64,000 nt of DNA from Oscillatoriales cyanobacterium (GCA_011390955.1 JAABRM010000006.1:62001-126000), one strand, 5' to 3'; positions 17,682 to 29,454 are shown, counted from the stretch's first letter. Made by a program: numbers and translations. The notes: generated by a model from the sequence alone, not told the origin.

Positions 17682-18347
17682 CTCCTGAATAATTATTTGA
17701 TTTTGAGCAAATCCAGGAGGCAATATTAAAGTAATGTTTATACAGCTAAACCGCATCTGGGGAAAAATTATCCTAATTAAAGGATTTAAAGCAAGATTTA
17801 ACGCTGGTTTTTGCCGGGGGAAGAAATCATGCGGTTTACGCAGCCAATGAAATAGCTAGATGATGGCTAAAAAACTTACGCTTACTTTCAGATTTAGGTA
17901 CTATCTATGGGGGAAAGGTGGGATAAAACCTCTCCCTATTAGGTGTAACGACCTCTAAAACATCGCCCGGGCGGGGATTTTGGGTCACGTTAGTGGCTGA
18001 GAGTCTTTTAGATCCTAGGGAGGACATGGCCAGGAAGTAGGAATTACCCACCATGTTGGGTAAAGTTAGGTAGCGATCGCCGTACAGATGACTGCCTCGT
18101 CTCTCAAGAGTCCACTTCTTGAAATCAATGACACTTCTAAGGCACGATACAATAATCATCAAATAAGCGTCTATAAAAAATCGCTCGCGAGTTTTATGGA
18201 TCTACTGGTAGCTTCAGAATTCGCGGATCGGTTCGATGTCTAGGCGCTAAATGTAGCCAGACAAAAATAAAATTGATGTGCAACGCATTCTGACGATGCG
18301 ATCGCGCTCCGAACGTTTAGGAAACAGTAAAAGGTAATTAGAACGAC
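17682..18347. other. Intergenic region before dnaK3
   Basis: No gene that I can support. An 85-codon minus-strand frame (17905-18162) includes a segment reading RPGDVLEVVTPNRERFYP, which looks somewhat protein-like, but it has no recognisable family or ribosome-binding site. The last 100 bp form the dnaK3 leader, with AAAGGTAATTAG-type purines before the ATG. Confidence 0.4.
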
Positions 18348-20723
18348 ATGGGAAAGGTAGTCGGCATTGACTTGGGAACAACCAACTCAGTAGTGGCAGT
18401 AATGGAAGGCGGTAAGCCAGTGGTAATCGCAAATTCCGAAGGAATGCGGACGACCCCTTCCGTGGTTGCCTTTAGTAAAGACGGGGAGCGCCTGGTGGGA
18501 CAGTTGGCCAGACGGCAAGCAGTTCTCAATCCCCAAAATACCTTTTATGGGTTTAAGCGCTTCATGGGTCGGAAATATGCAGAACTTTCTGGCGATTCTA
18601 AGCGAGTTCCTTATACGATTCGCCGCGATGAACAAAATAATATTCGGATCAAATGTCCTCGACTAGAGCGGGACTTTGCCCCAGAGGAAATTTCGGCGAT
18701 GGTGCTCAGAAAGCTGGCAGATGAAGCTAGTCGCTATTTGGGGGAACCCGTGACAGGGGCGGTGATTACGGTGCCCGCCTATTTTAATGATTCTCAACGT
18801 CAAGCGACCAGGGATGCGGGACGCATCGCCGGTCTGGAAGTTAAACGCATTCTCAATGAACCGACCGCTGCTTCTTTAGCTTATGGATTGGATCGCAACG
18901 AGAGTCAGACGATTTTGGTGTTTGACCTGGGAGGCGGCACTTTTGATGTGTCGATTCTGGAAGTCGGGGATGGGGTGTTTGAGGTGAAATCTACCGCTGG
19001 GGATACTCAGTTAGGTGGGAATGATTTTGATAAGCAGATTGTTGATTGGTTGGCGTCCAAGTTTTTGGCGACGGAAGAGATAGATTTGCGGCGCGATCGC
19101 CAAGCCCTGCAACGGCTGATGGAAGCGGCGGAAAAAGCCAAAATTGAACTCAGTGGGGTTCCTGCCACCGAGATTAATTTACCTTTTATTACCGCCACCG
19201 CCGAAGGCCCCAAACATTTAGAAACCCGATTAACCCGGGCAGAGTTTGAAGGATTATGCGGGGATTTGATTAATCGCTTACGTCGTCCGGTGAAACGAGC
19301 GCTGGCGGATGCGGGTCTGAGTCAGTCGCAAATTGATGAAGTGGTATTAGTCGGCGGATCGACCCGAATTCCTTTGGTTCAGCAGCTAGTCCGCAGCTTA
19401 ATCGATCTCGAACCGAATCAAAACGTTAACCCCGATGAAGTGGTGGCCGTTGGTGCGGCAATTCAAGCGGGAATTCTCGGCGGTGAAGTCAGAGATGTGT
19501 TGCTATTGGATGTGACTCCTTTATCTTTGGGGTTAGAAACCATTGGTGGGGTGATGAAAAAATTGATTCCCCGCAATACAACGATTCCCGTGCGCCGTTC
19601 TGATATCTTTTCCACCGCCGAAAATAATCAAACTTTGGTGGAGGTTCATGTTTTACAGGGAGAACGGGAGATGGCGACCGATAATAAGTCTTTGGGTCGC
19701 TTTAAGTTAACCGGGATTCCTCCGGCGCCACGGGGGGTGCCACAAATTCAAGTGGCGTTTGATATTGACGCTAATGGAATTTTGCAGGTCAGCGCCCTGG
19801 ACCGAATGACTGGTCGCGAGCAAAGTGTGGTGATTCAAGGGGCTTCGACTCTGAGTGAGGAAGAAGTGAATCGGATGATTCAGGATGCGGAGGAGTTTGC
19901 CCAAACTGACCGAGAACGCCGCGAACGAGTGGAAAAGCGCAATCGCATTGAAGGGTTAATCTTGAGTGCGGAACGGCAATTACGGGAGGCGACTCTGGAT
20001 TATGGGATTCAATTTGTCAGTGCTTATCGCCCCCGGATTGAGGCTTTGATTCGTGAGTTGCGTGAAAGTTTGCAGCGCAATGATGAGCGCGGGATGGATT
20101 TAGCCCAGTCGGATTTACAAGATGCGATCTATGAGTTGAATCGAGAGGTTTATCAGCGATCGCGTGAGGAGGGAGATGAGGATGATTTCTTCGGGTCGGT
20201 GCGACGCGCATTCTCTGGGGATGAACCGGAACGCTCCCGGAAAAGGAACTCTTATGATGATTATGAAATAGACGCAGGTGGGGCAAGCTACAGAGAATAT
20301 TCTCGTAGTTCTTGGAATGAACCGGGATCTTATTCTATTTCTAGCGATCGCTATGGAATGGATCGCCCAATGGCAGACCGTCCCAGAGCCGACCTTCCGG
20401 GTAGCGATCGCTATGGCGCCGACCGCCCAATCGCAGACCGTCCCAGAGGCGATCGCCCAATAGCAGACCGTCCGGGTAGCGATCGCTATGGCGCCGACCG
20501 CCCAATCGCAGACCGTCCCAGAGGCGATCGCTATGGCGCCGACCGCCCAATAGCAGACCGTCCCAGAGGCGATCGCCCAATGGCAGACCGTCCGGGGAGC
20601 GATCGCTATGAATCCGATCGGAGTTATCGTCAACGGGGACGCTCTGGCGTCAATGAGTCAGTTCGTTACAATAATCCTTATCAGGATGAAGATTGGGGGG
20701 ATGAAGATGATGATTGGTTGTAA
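18348..20723 (+). CDS. dnaK: Hsp70 chaperone, DnaK3 type
   Basis: 791 residues against about 635 in standard DnaK. The ATPase domain has [19 protein letters not shown] near the start, the [18 protein letters not shown] phosphate loop and [13 protein letters not shown]. The substrate domain includes [17 protein letters not shown]. From about residue 610 comes a long acidic then Arg/Asp-rich tail with repeated [12 protein letters not shown]-like units. The adjacent dnaJ and the long tail fit DnaK3, the thylakoid-associated Hsp70 of cyanobacteria. The repeats come from DNA with a HIP1 octamer in nearly every unit (about 20340-20620). The assignment to DnaK3 rests on family knowledge. Confidence 0.93.
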   Translation: MGKVVGIDLGTTNSVVAVMEGGKPVVIANSEGMRTTPSVVAFSKDGERLVGQLARRQAVLNPQNTFYGFKRFMGRKYAELSGDSKRVPYTIRRDEQNNIRIKCPRLERDFAPEEISAMVLRKLADEASRYLGEPVTGAVITVPAYFNDSQRQATRDAGRIAGLEVKRILNEPTAASLAYGLDRNESQTILVFDLGGGTFDVSILEVGDGVFEVKSTAGDTQLGGNDFDKQIVDWLASKFLATEEIDLRRDRQALQRLMEAAEKAKIELSGVPATEINLPFITATAEGPKHLETRLTRAEFEGLCGDLINRLRRPVKRALADAGLSQSQIDEVVLVGGSTRIPLVQQLVRSLIDLEPNQNVNPDEVVAVGAAIQAGILGGEVRDVLLLDVTPLSLGLETIGGVMKKLIPRNTTIPVRRSDIFSTAENNQTLVEVHVLQGEREMATDNKSLGRFKLTGIPPAPRGVPQIQVAFDIDANGILQVSALDRMTGREQSVVIQGASTLSEEEVNRMIQDAEEFAQTDRERRERVEKRNRIEGLILSAERQLREATLDYGIQFVSAYRPRIEALIRELRESLQRNDERGMDLAQSDLQDAIYELNREVYQRSREEGDEDDFFGSVRRAFSGDEPERSRKRNSYDDYEIDAGGASYREYSRSSWNEPGSYSISSDRYGMDRPMADRPRADLPGSDRYGADRPIADRPRGDRPIADRPGSDRYGADRPIADRPRGDRYGADRPIADRPRGDRPMADRPGSDRYESDRSYRQRGRSGVNESVRYNNPYQDEDWGDEDDDWL

Positions 20724-20972
20724 AATTCAGATTCGCCCTCAAGAAAATCCCATCGGATGACCCGCAAGCATTGTCTCCTCGGTGCTCTGGAAATCGGTAG
20801 TAGCCCTGGTGCTTTGCTAATTGATTTCGCAGCAACCGGGTTTCTATTCCAAATAACATAGTTAACATTTTGCTCTGGAAAAGAAACCCGGTTTCTAGAT
20901 GAAAATATCCAGACGGGAACACTGATAAATGATTAACTCTCCAATTCAAAATCTAATATCTAACATTGATTG

Positions 20973-21986
20973 ATGCAGAACTTTCGGAACTATTACGAGA
21001 TTCTGGGAGTTCCCAGAGATGCCTCGAGTGATGAGATTAAGAAAATGTACCGCCGGTTAGCGCGGCAATATCACCCGGATTTAAATCCCGGTGACAAGGT
21101 GGCTGAAGAAAAATTTAAAGATATTGGCGAAGCTTATGAGGTCTTGTCAGATCCCAATAAGCGTTCTCAATATGACCAGTTCAGTCGCTTCTGGCAGCAG
21201 AAAGGATTTAAGGGTAAAACCCCCAGAGTCAAAACTTGGAATGCCCGCAATGGGACTCGCTCGGACATCGATCCGAGTCAATTTCCCGATTTTAATAGCT
21301 TTGTGGAAACTCTGTTGGGACATCAGCAGAAACAAGCCGAAGCCGCGAATGCCACCGGGACTAGCTATGGCAGAACCCAGGAGAGAATCCAACAGACGCC
21401 GGATCGGCCTTCTCAAACGGATTTTACCCCAGGTCGAACTAAGACGGCGCGAACCGTTGGTTCTACTACCCCGCCTCGCGATATTGAGGCGCGACTGACT
21501 TTGCCTTTGGAAAAGGCTTATCTGGGTGGACATGAACGCATTCGCTTGGAAGATGGGCGATCGCTGGAAGTGGATATGCCCGCAGGCATGATTACCGGGC
21601 AACGTCTCCGTCTGAGAGGTCAAGGCATTAGTGGTGGCGACCTCTATTTGAAAATTCAAGTGGCGCCCCATCCGTTTTTTAAGTTAGAAGGGGCGGATAT
21701 TAGCTGTCAGGTGCCGGTGACTCCCAGTGAAGCGGTACTCGGTGGGGCGGTGGAAGTTCCTACTTTGGACGGATTGGTACAAATGACCGTGCCTCCGGGA
21801 CTGACTCATGGGAAGCGGTTACGGTTGGCGAACAAAGGCTATCCCACCGGGAAAGGCGAACGGGGCGATCAACTGGTCGAAATTCAGATTGCCATTCCCA
21901 AGAATTTGACCGCTGAGGAACAAGAACTCTATGAGAAACTGCGTCAAATTGAGAGTTTTAAACCCCGGAAAAATTTGCCTGTTTGA
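20973..21986 (+). CDS. dnaJ: DnaJ/Hsp40 co-chaperone without zinc finger
   Basis: 337 residues from the ATG at 20973. J-domain at 5-70 with [20 protein letters not shown] and the HPD motif in [10 protein letters not shown], a linker containing a Q/T-rich part, then the two beta-sandwich substrate domains (about 170-330: [29 protein letters not shown]). The Cys-rich zinc finger is absent, so it is a type II (CbpA-like) DnaJ. It follows dnaK by about 250 bp on the same strand and is the likely partner of the DnaK3-type protein. Confidence 0.93.
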   Translation: MQNFRNYYEILGVPRDASSDEIKKMYRRLARQYHPDLNPGDKVAEEKFKDIGEAYEVLSDPNKRSQYDQFSRFWQQKGFKGKTPRVKTWNARNGTRSDIDPSQFPDFNSFVETLLGHQQKQAEAANATGTSYGRTQERIQQTPDRPSQTDFTPGRTKTARTVGSTTPPRDIEARLTLPLEKAYLGGHERIRLEDGRSLEVDMPAGMITGQRLRLRGQGISGGDLYLKIQVAPHPFFKLEGADISCQVPVTPSEAVLGGAVEVPTLDGLVQMTVPPGLTHGKRLRLANKGYPTGKGERGDQLVEIQIAIPKNLTAEEQELYEKLRQIESFKPRKNLPV

Positions 21987-22070
21987 CCTCTAGAAAAAGT
22001 CAAAAGTTGAGCAAAATTATCGATTTTTTTTGACAGGACTGACGCATCCTCTTTATGTCTATGTGAAAGG

Positions 22071-22099
22071 TTGACAAAAATGACCACTAAATGTATAAT
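22071..22099 (+). promoter_or_regulatory. Consensus sigma-70 promoter of clpS
   Basis: TTGACA (22071-22076), 17 bp, then TATAAT (22094-22099): both hexamers and spacing are perfect. Transcription would start near 22106, leaving a leader of about 170 nt before clpS. A second TTGACA lies at 22030. Confidence 0.75.
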
Positions 22100-22276
22100 C
22101 ACCAAAAATTTTTGACCCTAGTGATAAATTCCCCAGCGATCGCCTCTGAATCAGCCATTAAGGATAAATTAGGCGCTTGGAAGCGATCGCCCCAGGGTAA
22201 AACATGGGATGATGTGGCTGGCAATTGTTACAATAAATCGAATAGTGCGACAAGAAATCTCATATCGATCAGTTCT

Positions 22277-22570
22277 ATGGCTACAGCACCGACTGTCGCT
22301 CCGAAACCGACTAATCAAGTTACCCGGAAACCTTATCCGAATTACAAGGTAATTGTGCTCAACGATGATTTTAATACGTTTCAGCACGTGGCAGAATGCT
22401 TGATGAAATATATTCCCGGCATGACTAGCGATCGCGCTTGGGGATTGACTAATCAAGTTCACTTTGAAGGTCAGGCAATTGTGTGGGTCGGGCCACAAGA
22501 ACCCGCAGAACTCTATCATCAGCAACTTAGTCGTGCTGGTTTGACGATGGCGCCTTTGGAAACCGCATAA
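22277..22570 (+). CDS. clpS: ATP-dependent Clp protease adaptor ClpS
   Basis: 97 residues from the ATG at 22277. ClpS hands N-degron proteins to the ClpC/ClpA unfoldase. The core KVIVLNDDFNTFQHVAECL at 24-42, with the N-degron pocket motif NDD, and HFEGQAIVWVG are diagnostic. The open frame extends back to 22091, but that ATG lies inside the consensus -10 box, so the extra 62 codons are leader and the start at 22277 is firmly preferred. Cyanobacteria often have two ClpS proteins; which one this is I cannot say. Confidence 0.93.
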   Translation: MATAPTVAPKPTNQVTRKPYPNYKVIVLNDDFNTFQHVAECLMKYIPGMTSDRAWGLTNQVHFEGQAIVWVGPQEPAELYHQQLSRAGLTMAPLETA

Positions 22571-22695
22571 TTAGACCAATCAGGACAGAAAACGGGGCGA
22601 TCGCCACCAAAGGGGTGCGGTCTTTTTGTCGCCAAAACCAAGATGGTAGCCCCAATTCCATAAATTAAATTACTGGTGAATTTGGGAAAAAATCT

Positions 22696-22992
22696 ATGGG
22701 CAAGCCCTCTGGTGGTCGCATCGTTTTTAATCACTCAACCCACATACCTGGGTTGATTGCCATTCTGGAAAGATTAGCCCTTTACGAAGGGGTAAACACC
22801 ATTACTCCCGGAGTGATTGGTCGGGCAAAAGGTCATTGTCCGAAGATGACTTTAAAAATCTCTGTACCGATTCGCGGTGGTTTTAAAGTGATTGCTCGGC
22901 AAGGCAAAACGGTGCAAGAAGTTTTTATTATTACTGAGTTGAGTCAGACCGAACTAGAATCGGCGATCGCTGCTTCTCTCAAACTTAAATAA
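22696..22992 (+). CDS. DUF2103 predicted metal-binding protein
   Basis: 98 residues: GRIVFNHSTHIPGL near the start, GVNTITPGVIGRAKG and CPKMTLKISVPIRGGFKVIAR in the middle. This is the DUF2103 family of small archaeal and cyanobacterial proteins with conserved His and Cys residues (H14, H17, C52 region), hence the predicted metal site. It lies 125 bp behind clpS on the same strand. Its function is unknown. Confidence 0.82.
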   Translation: MGKPSGGRIVFNHSTHIPGLIAILERLALYEGVNTITPGVIGRAKGHCPKMTLKISVPIRGGFKVIARQGKTVQEVFIITELSQTELESAIAASLKLK

Positions 22993-23201
22993 CATAAATA
23001 ACAACATTTTCTTTCAGGGACTTGGGTTTAATTTGGGTGGGTTTGGTTCTAAGAATTGACTCACTCAATTTAACCGTAAACAATTGACCTTTTGATTTTT
23101 TCATTAAGCCACATAAATCATGCAAAAAAATGCCTTTGACATTGGTGGACAACAAATAATACCAATTTCAAAAATTATTGCTACGATTTCGAGGCGAATT
23201 T

Positions 23202-23267
23202 GGGCGCAAGCATTGCGCCCCTACAGATAAATCACCAGAAGCTTGTAGGGGCGCAATGCTTGCGCCC
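23202..23267. repeat. Perfect 24-bp inverted repeat
   Basis: Arms 23202-23225 (begins GGGCGCAAGCATTGCGCCCC) and 23244-23267 are exact reverse complements around an 18-base loop. Each arm is itself partly palindromic. It is a mobile-looking hairpin in the gap between DUF2103 and the GNAT gene. Confidence 0.85.
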
Positions 23268-23704
23268 CTAATGTTGTCTATTTGTAAATTAGAAATGGGA
23301 TAAAAACATATCATAAATCCCACATAGAACCCACATAGAACCCACATAAAAACTATATAAAAACTATATAAAAACGATTATTATGGGATTTTATATTCAT
23401 CATTGTGAGTTAAAAAACTCAGCAAATTTATTATTGTATTTCTTGGAAATTGATCTAATTAATTTAAAAATATTACAATAAAAAAAATATACTTTTAATT
23501 ATAGAGTTGAATTTTTCTGAAGCTTCTGAAGCTATTTTAGGGTGAATCTAGCAAAAACCGCTCTTCAACTCAACCCAATTAAAAAGTGATTTTGCTAGAC
23601 AATATAATGAGATTTTTGGATCGGTTTTGATGGAAGATTCATTAGGAATGACTAGGGGATATAAATAAAGTCCTCCTAATTGATTGTTGGGTCGATAACT
23701 GAGG
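23268..23704. other. Intergenic region behind the GNAT gene
   Basis: AT-rich and gene-free. It contains three CCCACATAGAA-type units and two AACTATATAAAA units in tandem (about 23318-23372). I see nothing else. Confidence 0.5.
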
Positions 23705-24985
<1,281 letters not shown>

Positions 24986-25711
24986 ATGGCAACGGGTTTA
25001 AAATCCTCGACACTGGAACTTCTGAAGCGCTTTAATCGAGCGTTTCCCCAGTTTTACGAACAATTTGTGAACAATGAAACCCAACTTCAAAATCTGAAGC
25101 TGGCTTACCAACTTTACAAAACTAGGCAAGCAGTCATCGACCTCAGACCGGAAGGTAATAAAACGGTCTTGTATTTTGCTTATCGCAATCAGTCTTTTCT
25201 CCTGAGTGATATTTTTGGCGTGCTGGCAGCATACGGGTTGACGATTCATAATCTGAATTTGCATGGCCAAATTTATCCGCCGATGCTGGTGTTTATCAAT
25301 ATGGTCTTGTCCCGTGGGGGCAAGCCTTTGAAGGAACAAACTTCAGACAATGTGGCTCGCGCTATTCGAGAAGCTTTAGCGGGTTATTTTGAAGTTGAAG
25401 AAATGCTGGCAGTGGAATTTAATCTAGACGCGGGTTTGAAGGATGTGGTGACAGAGTTTTATGTGGATCAAGTGTTCCATCTCCCCGCGCTGTTGATTGA
25501 AGCGGAAAACCAGCCCGGTTTGTTCTATAAGGTGATGTACGCGATTTGGCAGGAAGATTTACTGGTGGTGAATGTGAATTTGTTTTTCTGGAGAGGGCGC
25601 ACCCGTTTGATTCTCTACCTGCTCGGCCCGAATGAAAGTTTGATTCCCGATTATCTGGGACAAAAAATTGCCGAAGGGGTGCGCGATCGCCTTTTAGGGA
25701 GACGATTTTAA
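24986..25711 (+). CDS. Conserved protein with two ACT-like domains
   Basis: 241 residues. I do not recognise a named family. Two segments look like GlnD-type ACT domains: FLLSDIFGVLAAYGLTIHNL followed by beta strands (about 71-110), and ALLIEAENQPGLFYKVMYAI with DLLVVNVNLFFWRGRTRLIL (about 165-215). ACT domains bind amino acids or report nitrogen state, so a small regulatory protein is plausible. No DNA-binding or catalytic domain is attached. The ACT call rests on pattern only. It is followed by a hydrolase gene on the same strand. Confidence 0.6.
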   Translation: MATGLKSSTLELLKRFNRAFPQFYEQFVNNETQLQNLKLAYQLYKTRQAVIDLRPEGNKTVLYFAYRNQSFLLSDIFGVLAAYGLTIHNLNLHGQIYPPMLVFINMVLSRGGKPLKEQTSDNVARAIREALAGYFEVEEMLAVEFNLDAGLKDVVTEFYVDQVFHLPALLIEAENQPGLFYKVMYAIWQEDLLVVNVNLFFWRGRTRLILYLLGPNESLIPDYLGQKIAEGVRDRLLGRRF

Positions 25712-25864
25712 TGTATAATATATTTATCTGTTATCTGTTGTCTGTTATTCGTTATTTGGTTTAGAGCAAAACTAACAAATAACTTGCCAACAAATAACTT
25801 GCCAACAAACAACAAATAACCATAAATTGACCAATCTGAGAACCGTTCAGGATAAAATAAGATT

Positions 25865-26722
25865 ATGGCTAGGATTGATATTCTCGGCGTTGGTCACGCT
25901 TACGATTTAACAACTCCCACCGATTCTCCCGTTGTTTTGGTGTTTATCCACGGCTGGCTTCTCAGCCGTCAATATTGGCAACCCTTGATTTCTCGCCTTT
26001 CTCCTGAGTATCAATGTCTGACGTATGATTTACGCGGATTTGGTGATTCTCAACCCCCTGGGGATTCGCCAACGGAATTTCACCGTGACTATACTCCCGC
26101 TGCTTATGCTAAAGATTTGGGCATTTTGTTGGATAAGTTGGGCATTGGCCATGCGTGGTTAATTGGTCACTCTTTGGGAGGGGCGATCGCTCTCTGGACT
26201 GGGGTAAGTTTGCCGGAACAGGTGAAAGGGATCATTTGCATTAATTCCGGTGGGGGAATTTATATCAAAGAAGAGTTTGAACGGTTTCGTTCTGTCGGGG
26301 AGCAGTTGGTGAAACTGCGCCCCCGTTGGTTGTGCTATTTACCTTGGCTGGATTGGTTGTTTAGCCGGGAGAGTGTGGCCCGTCCAGTGGACCGTTGCTG
26401 GGGTCGGCAAAGACTGATTGATTTTGTCAGTGCTGACCCGGAAGCCGCGAGGGGCACTTTGCTCGATTCCACTACGGAGGCGGAAGTCCATCGACTCCCC
26501 CAGTTGGTTTCTCAGCTAAAGCAGCCGGTTTATTTTTTGGCGGGGGAGCAAGATCAAGTGATGGAACCCAGATATGTGAGACATTTGGCCAGTTTTCACT
26601 ATCTGTTCGGCGGCTGTCACGAGAATGTGATTTCTATTCCCAATTGCGGTCATTTGTCTATGGTCGAACAGCCGGATTTTGTGGCTGACCAAATTCGCGA
26701 TCGCCTGAAAACTCATTTGTAG
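25865..26722 (+). CDS. Alpha/beta-hydrolase
   Basis: 285 residues. The fold and triad are intact: oxyanion region [12 protein letters not shown], nucleophile S103 in GHSLGGA, acid D230 in AGEQDQVM and H263 in [23 protein letters not shown] is typical of esterase and haloalkane dehalogenase-like family members. The substrate cannot be read from the sequence. Its last 10 bp overlap the convergent tsaD gene. Confidence 0.88.
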   Translation: MARIDILGVGHAYDLTTPTDSPVVLVFIHGWLLSRQYWQPLISRLSPEYQCLTYDLRGFGDSQPPGDSPTEFHRDYTPAAYAKDLGILLDKLGIGHAWLIGHSLGGAIALWTGVSLPEQVKGIICINSGGGIYIKEEFERFRSVGEQLVKLRPRWLCYLPWLDWLFSRESVARPVDRCWGRQRLIDFVSADPEAARGTLLDSTTEAEVHRLPQLVSQLKQPVYFLAGEQDQVMEPRYVRHLASFHYLFGGCHENVISIPNCGHLSMVEQPDFVADQIRDRLKTHL

Positions 26723-27768
26723 GACTGGTCTTGGTAAAGATTCATTACGTCCGCGATCGCCATCCGGGATTTTGCCCCCAAAGTTAAGGGGGAATGATGA
26801 CCCCGGTTTAGGTGGGCGGCTGCCGCACAACCAATCATCGCCGCGTTGTCGGTGCAGTATTTCAATGGGGGAAAAATTACCCGCAAATTATGCGCGATCG
26901 CTGCGGTTTGTAAGTGACTGCGTAAGCTACTGTTGGCGGCAACGCCACCCCCGACCACAATGGTATCCAGTCCGTAATCTGTGGCACAGGCGATCGCCCG
27001 TTTCGTCAAAGATTTGGCTACCGTAGCTTGGAAACTGGCCGCTAAATCGGCGATCGGCATTTCCCCCGGTTCTGCCTGTAATTTTTCCACCAATCGCATC
27101 ACAGCGGTTTTTAAGCCGCTAAAACTGGAATCATAAGGATGATATCCCCCTTCTGGCAAAGATATTTTTCCTTCCGGTAAAGCAAACGCCTTGGGATTGC
27201 CGGATCGGGCAATTTTGTCGATCGCCGGCCCCCCTGGGTAGCCCAAATTTAATAATCTGGCGACTTTATCAAAGGCTTCTCCCGCTGCATCATCACGAGT
27301 TTGCCCCAGGCTTTGATAAGTCCCACAATCTTTCACATAAATTAGGCTGGTGTGACCTCCAGAAACCAACAGACAGAGAAATGGGGGCTGTAACTCCGGT
27401 TCGGCGAGGTAGGAAGCATGAATATGCCCTTCTAGGTGGTGAATGCCTAAAAATGGCTTCTCATATAACATAGCCAGGGTTTTTCCGGCGGTTAACCCCA
27501 CCAATAACGCCCCCACTAGACCGGGGGTACAGGTGGCGGCAATGCCGTCGATCGCCCCCCAGTCGGTTTGGGCATCGCCGAATGCTTGGGCGATCGCCTG
27601 ATTCACCGTCTCTAAATGGCATCGGGATGCCACCTCTGGCACCACTCCACCATAGACTTGATGCTGAGAAATTTGGGATGTGACGACATTACTTAAAACT
27701 TGACAATTCTTAACAATTGCCACGGAAGTTTCATCACAACTTGTTTCGATTGCTAAAACTTGTGCCAT
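26713..27768 (-). CDS. tsaD: tRNA N6-threonylcarbamoyladenosine transferase
   Basis: 351 residues. TsaD transfers the threonylcarbamoyl group to A37 of ANN-decoding tRNAs. The ASKHA-type start [28 protein letters not shown], the metal-binding [19 protein letters not shown] and [11 protein letters not shown] are all present. It is divergent to psaF. The 3' end overlaps the hydrolase gene by 10 bp. Confidence 0.96.
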   Translation of the reverse strand: MAQVLAIETSCDETSVAIVKNCQVLSNVVTSQISQHQVYGGVVPEVASRCHLETVNQAIAQAFGDAQTDWGAIDGIAATCTPGLVGALLVGLTAGKTLAMLYEKPFLGIHHLEGHIHASYLAEPELQPPFLCLLVSGGHTSLIYVKDCGTYQSLGQTRDDAAGEAFDKVARLLNLGYPGGPAIDKIARSGNPKAFALPEGKISLPEGGYHPYDSSFSGLKTAVMRLVEKLQAEPGEMPIADLAASFQATVAKSLTKRAIACATDYGLDTIVVGGGVAANSSLRSHLQTAAIAHNLRVIFPPLKYCTDNAAMIGCAAAAHLNRGHHSPLTLGAKSRMAIADVMNLYQDQSYK

Positions 27769-27893
27769 TATCTGCTAATTTGGCTTGATATGTTGCCCAT
27801 TTGTAGTAGCTTAAATTTTAATGGGTTAACAGTGCAGGGTACAATCGGTTTCCAATTGTGGGAATAACGCTGATTTCAGTAGGTCTGCACATT

Positions 27894-27936
27894 TTGTAAC
27901 ACAACTTATTATTCCGTAACAAAAGGTAACAATCTC
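27894..27936. promoter_or_regulatory. Cluster of GTAAC motifs before psaF
   Basis: Three GTAAC motifs (near 27896, 27916, 27926) sit just before the psaF start. Read on the minus strand, two form GTTACCTT-TT-GTTACGGA, which has HLR1 spacing but two mismatches per octamer core. The location next to the ATG is unusual for an activating RpaB site, so this is a weak call. Confidence 0.25.
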
Positions 27937-27937
27937 A

Positions 27938-28417
27938 ATGAGAAAATTCTTAGCGCTCATCTTGGCGGTTTGCCTCTGGTTTAGTTTCGCTCCCATTGCT
28001 TCAGCCGATTATGCTAATCTGACCCCTTGTGCTGACAATGCTGCATTTATCCAACGGGCGAAAGGTGCCACCACTCCCCAAGCCAAAGCCCGCTTTGAAC
28101 AGTATGGGTCACTGTTGTGTGGCGAAGAGGGTTTACCTCACTTAATTGCGGATGGGAATTTAGCTCATGCTGGTGAATTTCTGATTCCTAGCATTCTATT
28201 TCTCTATATTGCTGGTTACATTGGTTGGGCTGGTCGTTCTTATCTCCAAGCCATCAAAAAAGAAGGCAATGCCGAGGAAAAAGAAGTCATTATCGACATT
28301 CCTTTGGCGATTAAATGCTCTCTCGGTGCCGCTGCTTGGCCGATCGCCGCTTTAGGCGAAATGACCAGTGGCGCCATGTTTGCCAAAGATAATGAGATTA
28401 CTGTTTCCCCCCGTTAA
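27938..28417 (+). CDS. psaF: Photosystem I subunit III
   Basis: 159 residues. PsaF is the lumen-exposed PSI subunit near the plastocyanin/cytochrome c6 docking side. A signal peptide (1-23, ending APIASA) precedes the mature [11 protein letters not shown] start. KSLA-type features [26 protein letters not shown], two Cys residues (C33, C57), and the transmembrane segment [17 protein letters not shown] follow. psaJ comes 95 bp downstream, as in other cyanobacteria. Confidence 0.97.
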   Translation: MRKFLALILAVCLWFSFAPIASADYANLTPCADNAAFIQRAKGATTPQAKARFEQYGSLLCGEEGLPHLIADGNLAHAGEFLIPSILFLYIAGYIGWAGRSYLQAIKKEGNAEEKEVIIDIPLAIKCSLGAAAWPIAALGEMTSGAMFAKDNEITVSPR

Positions 28418-28512
28418 TCCCATTAGATGATGGTCATTGAGCAAATTGCATTAATTAGTCAATGACTCAGCTATGATTTAACAAATCCACTCTGAAATTT
28501 GGAGAAGCCCTC

Positions 28513-28638
28513 ATGCAAGATTTGCTCAAGTATCTGTCTACGGCTCCAGTTGTGTTAGCCATTTGGATGTTTATTACTGCGGGAATTTTGATTGAATTCA
28601 ACCGCTTTTTCCCAGACTTACTGTTCCATCCCATGTAA
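28513..28638 (+). CDS. psaJ: Photosystem I subunit IX
   Basis: 41 residues, starting [18 protein letters not shown] with one transmembrane helix and ending [10 protein letters not shown]. This is the usual PsaJ. A GGAG ribosome-binding site lies 9 bp before the ATG. It is cotranscribed with psaF in known cyanobacteria, and the gap here contains no obvious terminator. Confidence 0.97.
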   Translation: MQDLLKYLSTAPVVLAIWMFITAGILIEFNRFFPDLLFHPM

Positions 28639-28796
28639 TCTCGCTCAAATTTCGCGGCGATTTTCCCGGTTGGAAAACGATTCTTAACATTTCTACTCTT
28701 GGTTGATTTTTTGGCGATCGCTTTTCTGATTCAGGAATAGCGATCGCTTTTTACTGAAAAGGTGAATTCAGACTATTCCCAGGATTAGCTTATCTT

Positions 28797-29126
28797 ATGG
28801 AACCGATTTTAATGATTTTGGTGTTTATGAAATGGCTGCAAGAAAAACCTGCCATATTTTTACCAACTTCATGGCAAGATTTACCGGCTTTGAAACAAGA
28901 TTTAGCAGAATTTAATGATGATGATTTTTTCCCCATTGCCCACACTATTGGTAAATGGTGTTCTAAACATAATCTGGGGGAAGCATTAAGTGAAGATACT
29001 GATTGGATGGAAGTGGCAGAACCTCTGGAGGATAATTCTCGGTTCCCTGATGATATAGAGAATCCTTTGGAGTTACTTTGTCAATTAATTGAACAGCAAT
29101 ATCAAATCTTGGCAGGCGATCGCTAA
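28797..29126 (+). CDS. Hypothetical acidic protein
   Basis: 109 residues, not recognised. It begins with a hydrophobic stretch (MEPILMILVFMKWLQ) and is otherwise acidic, with predicted helices (DLPALKQDLAEFNDDDFFPIAHTIGKW). The frame is long, ends in GDR encoded by a HIP1 octamer and has normal codon use, so it is probably real. A start at the second Met (residue 6) would remove part of the hydrophobic end. Nothing about function can be read. Confidence 0.6.
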   Translation: MEPILMILVFMKWLQEKPAIFLPTSWQDLPALKQDLAEFNDDDFFPIAHTIGKWCSKHNLGEALSEDTDWMEVAEPLEDNSRFPDDIENPLELLCQLIEQQYQILAGDR

Positions 29127-29131
29127 TTGTC

Positions 29132-29221
29132 TGGGGTTGATGGTGGGGGTATAGAAACCGGGTTTCTGTTGTCGGTATCAGGGGTTATCTGTGGGATGCG
29201 GAAAAGAAACCCGGTTTCTTC
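29132..29221. repeat. GAAACCGGGTTTC repeat unit
   Basis: The block consists of GGTTGATGGTGGGGGT, ATAGAAACCGGGTTTCTG, a spacer with GGTATCAGGGGTTATC, and AGAAACCCGGTTTCTT. It is the first copy in this window of a family that recurs at 31926-32160, 34447, 34606-35015, 35726-35805, 36670-36785, 37165-37475, 38461-38494 and 42833-42902. Confidence 0.9.
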
Positions 29222-29277
29222 TTTGATGATTTTGGCTAAAATACTAGCAAATAAACTCGGTTGCAGACAGGCAATGA

Positions 29278-29454
29278 TTAAAATATAAACGGCTTTTTGG
29301 CCGTCTGGTTAATTTGTGGGTTAATCTCAGGCAAAAGTCCTTGTTTTTCGGCAAATTCATAAACACTAGGAACTCCGGTAATAATTGCGATGATTAAGCT
29401 CATAATCCCAACAATCAACTGCCAGTCTATTTTATGATTTGGTGTCTGAGTCAT
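29278..29454 (-). CDS. Small membrane protein
   Basis: 58 residues, found by translating the gap behind the kinase. MTQTPNHKIDWQ is followed by one hydrophobic segment (LIVGIMSLIIAIITGV, about 13-28) and a polar tail with NPQINQTAKK. A good Shine-Dalgarno GGAGAATAA lies 4 bp before the ATG at 29454. It lies 150 bp downstream of the Ser/Thr kinase gene on the same strand and may be cotranscribed. No family is recognised. Confidence 0.6.
   Translation of the reverse strand: MTQTPNHKIDWQLIVGIMSLIIAIITGVPSVYEFAEKQGLLPEINPQINQTAKKPFIF

Noticed and set aside
17905-18162. 85-residue minus-strand frame
   Set aside because: Part of it looks protein-like, but there is no family, ribosome-binding site or conserved context to support it.
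20115-20633. 172-residue minus-strand frame within dnaK
   Set aside because: It is a shadow of the repetitive dnaK tail.
22091-22276. 62-residue N-terminal extension of ClpS
   Set aside because: Its ATG overlaps the -10 box of a perfect promoter, and known ClpS proteins begin near residue 63 of the frame.
27894-27936. Functional HLR1 site of psaF
   Set aside because: The octamers have mismatches and lie next to the start codon; kept only as a low-confidence feature.
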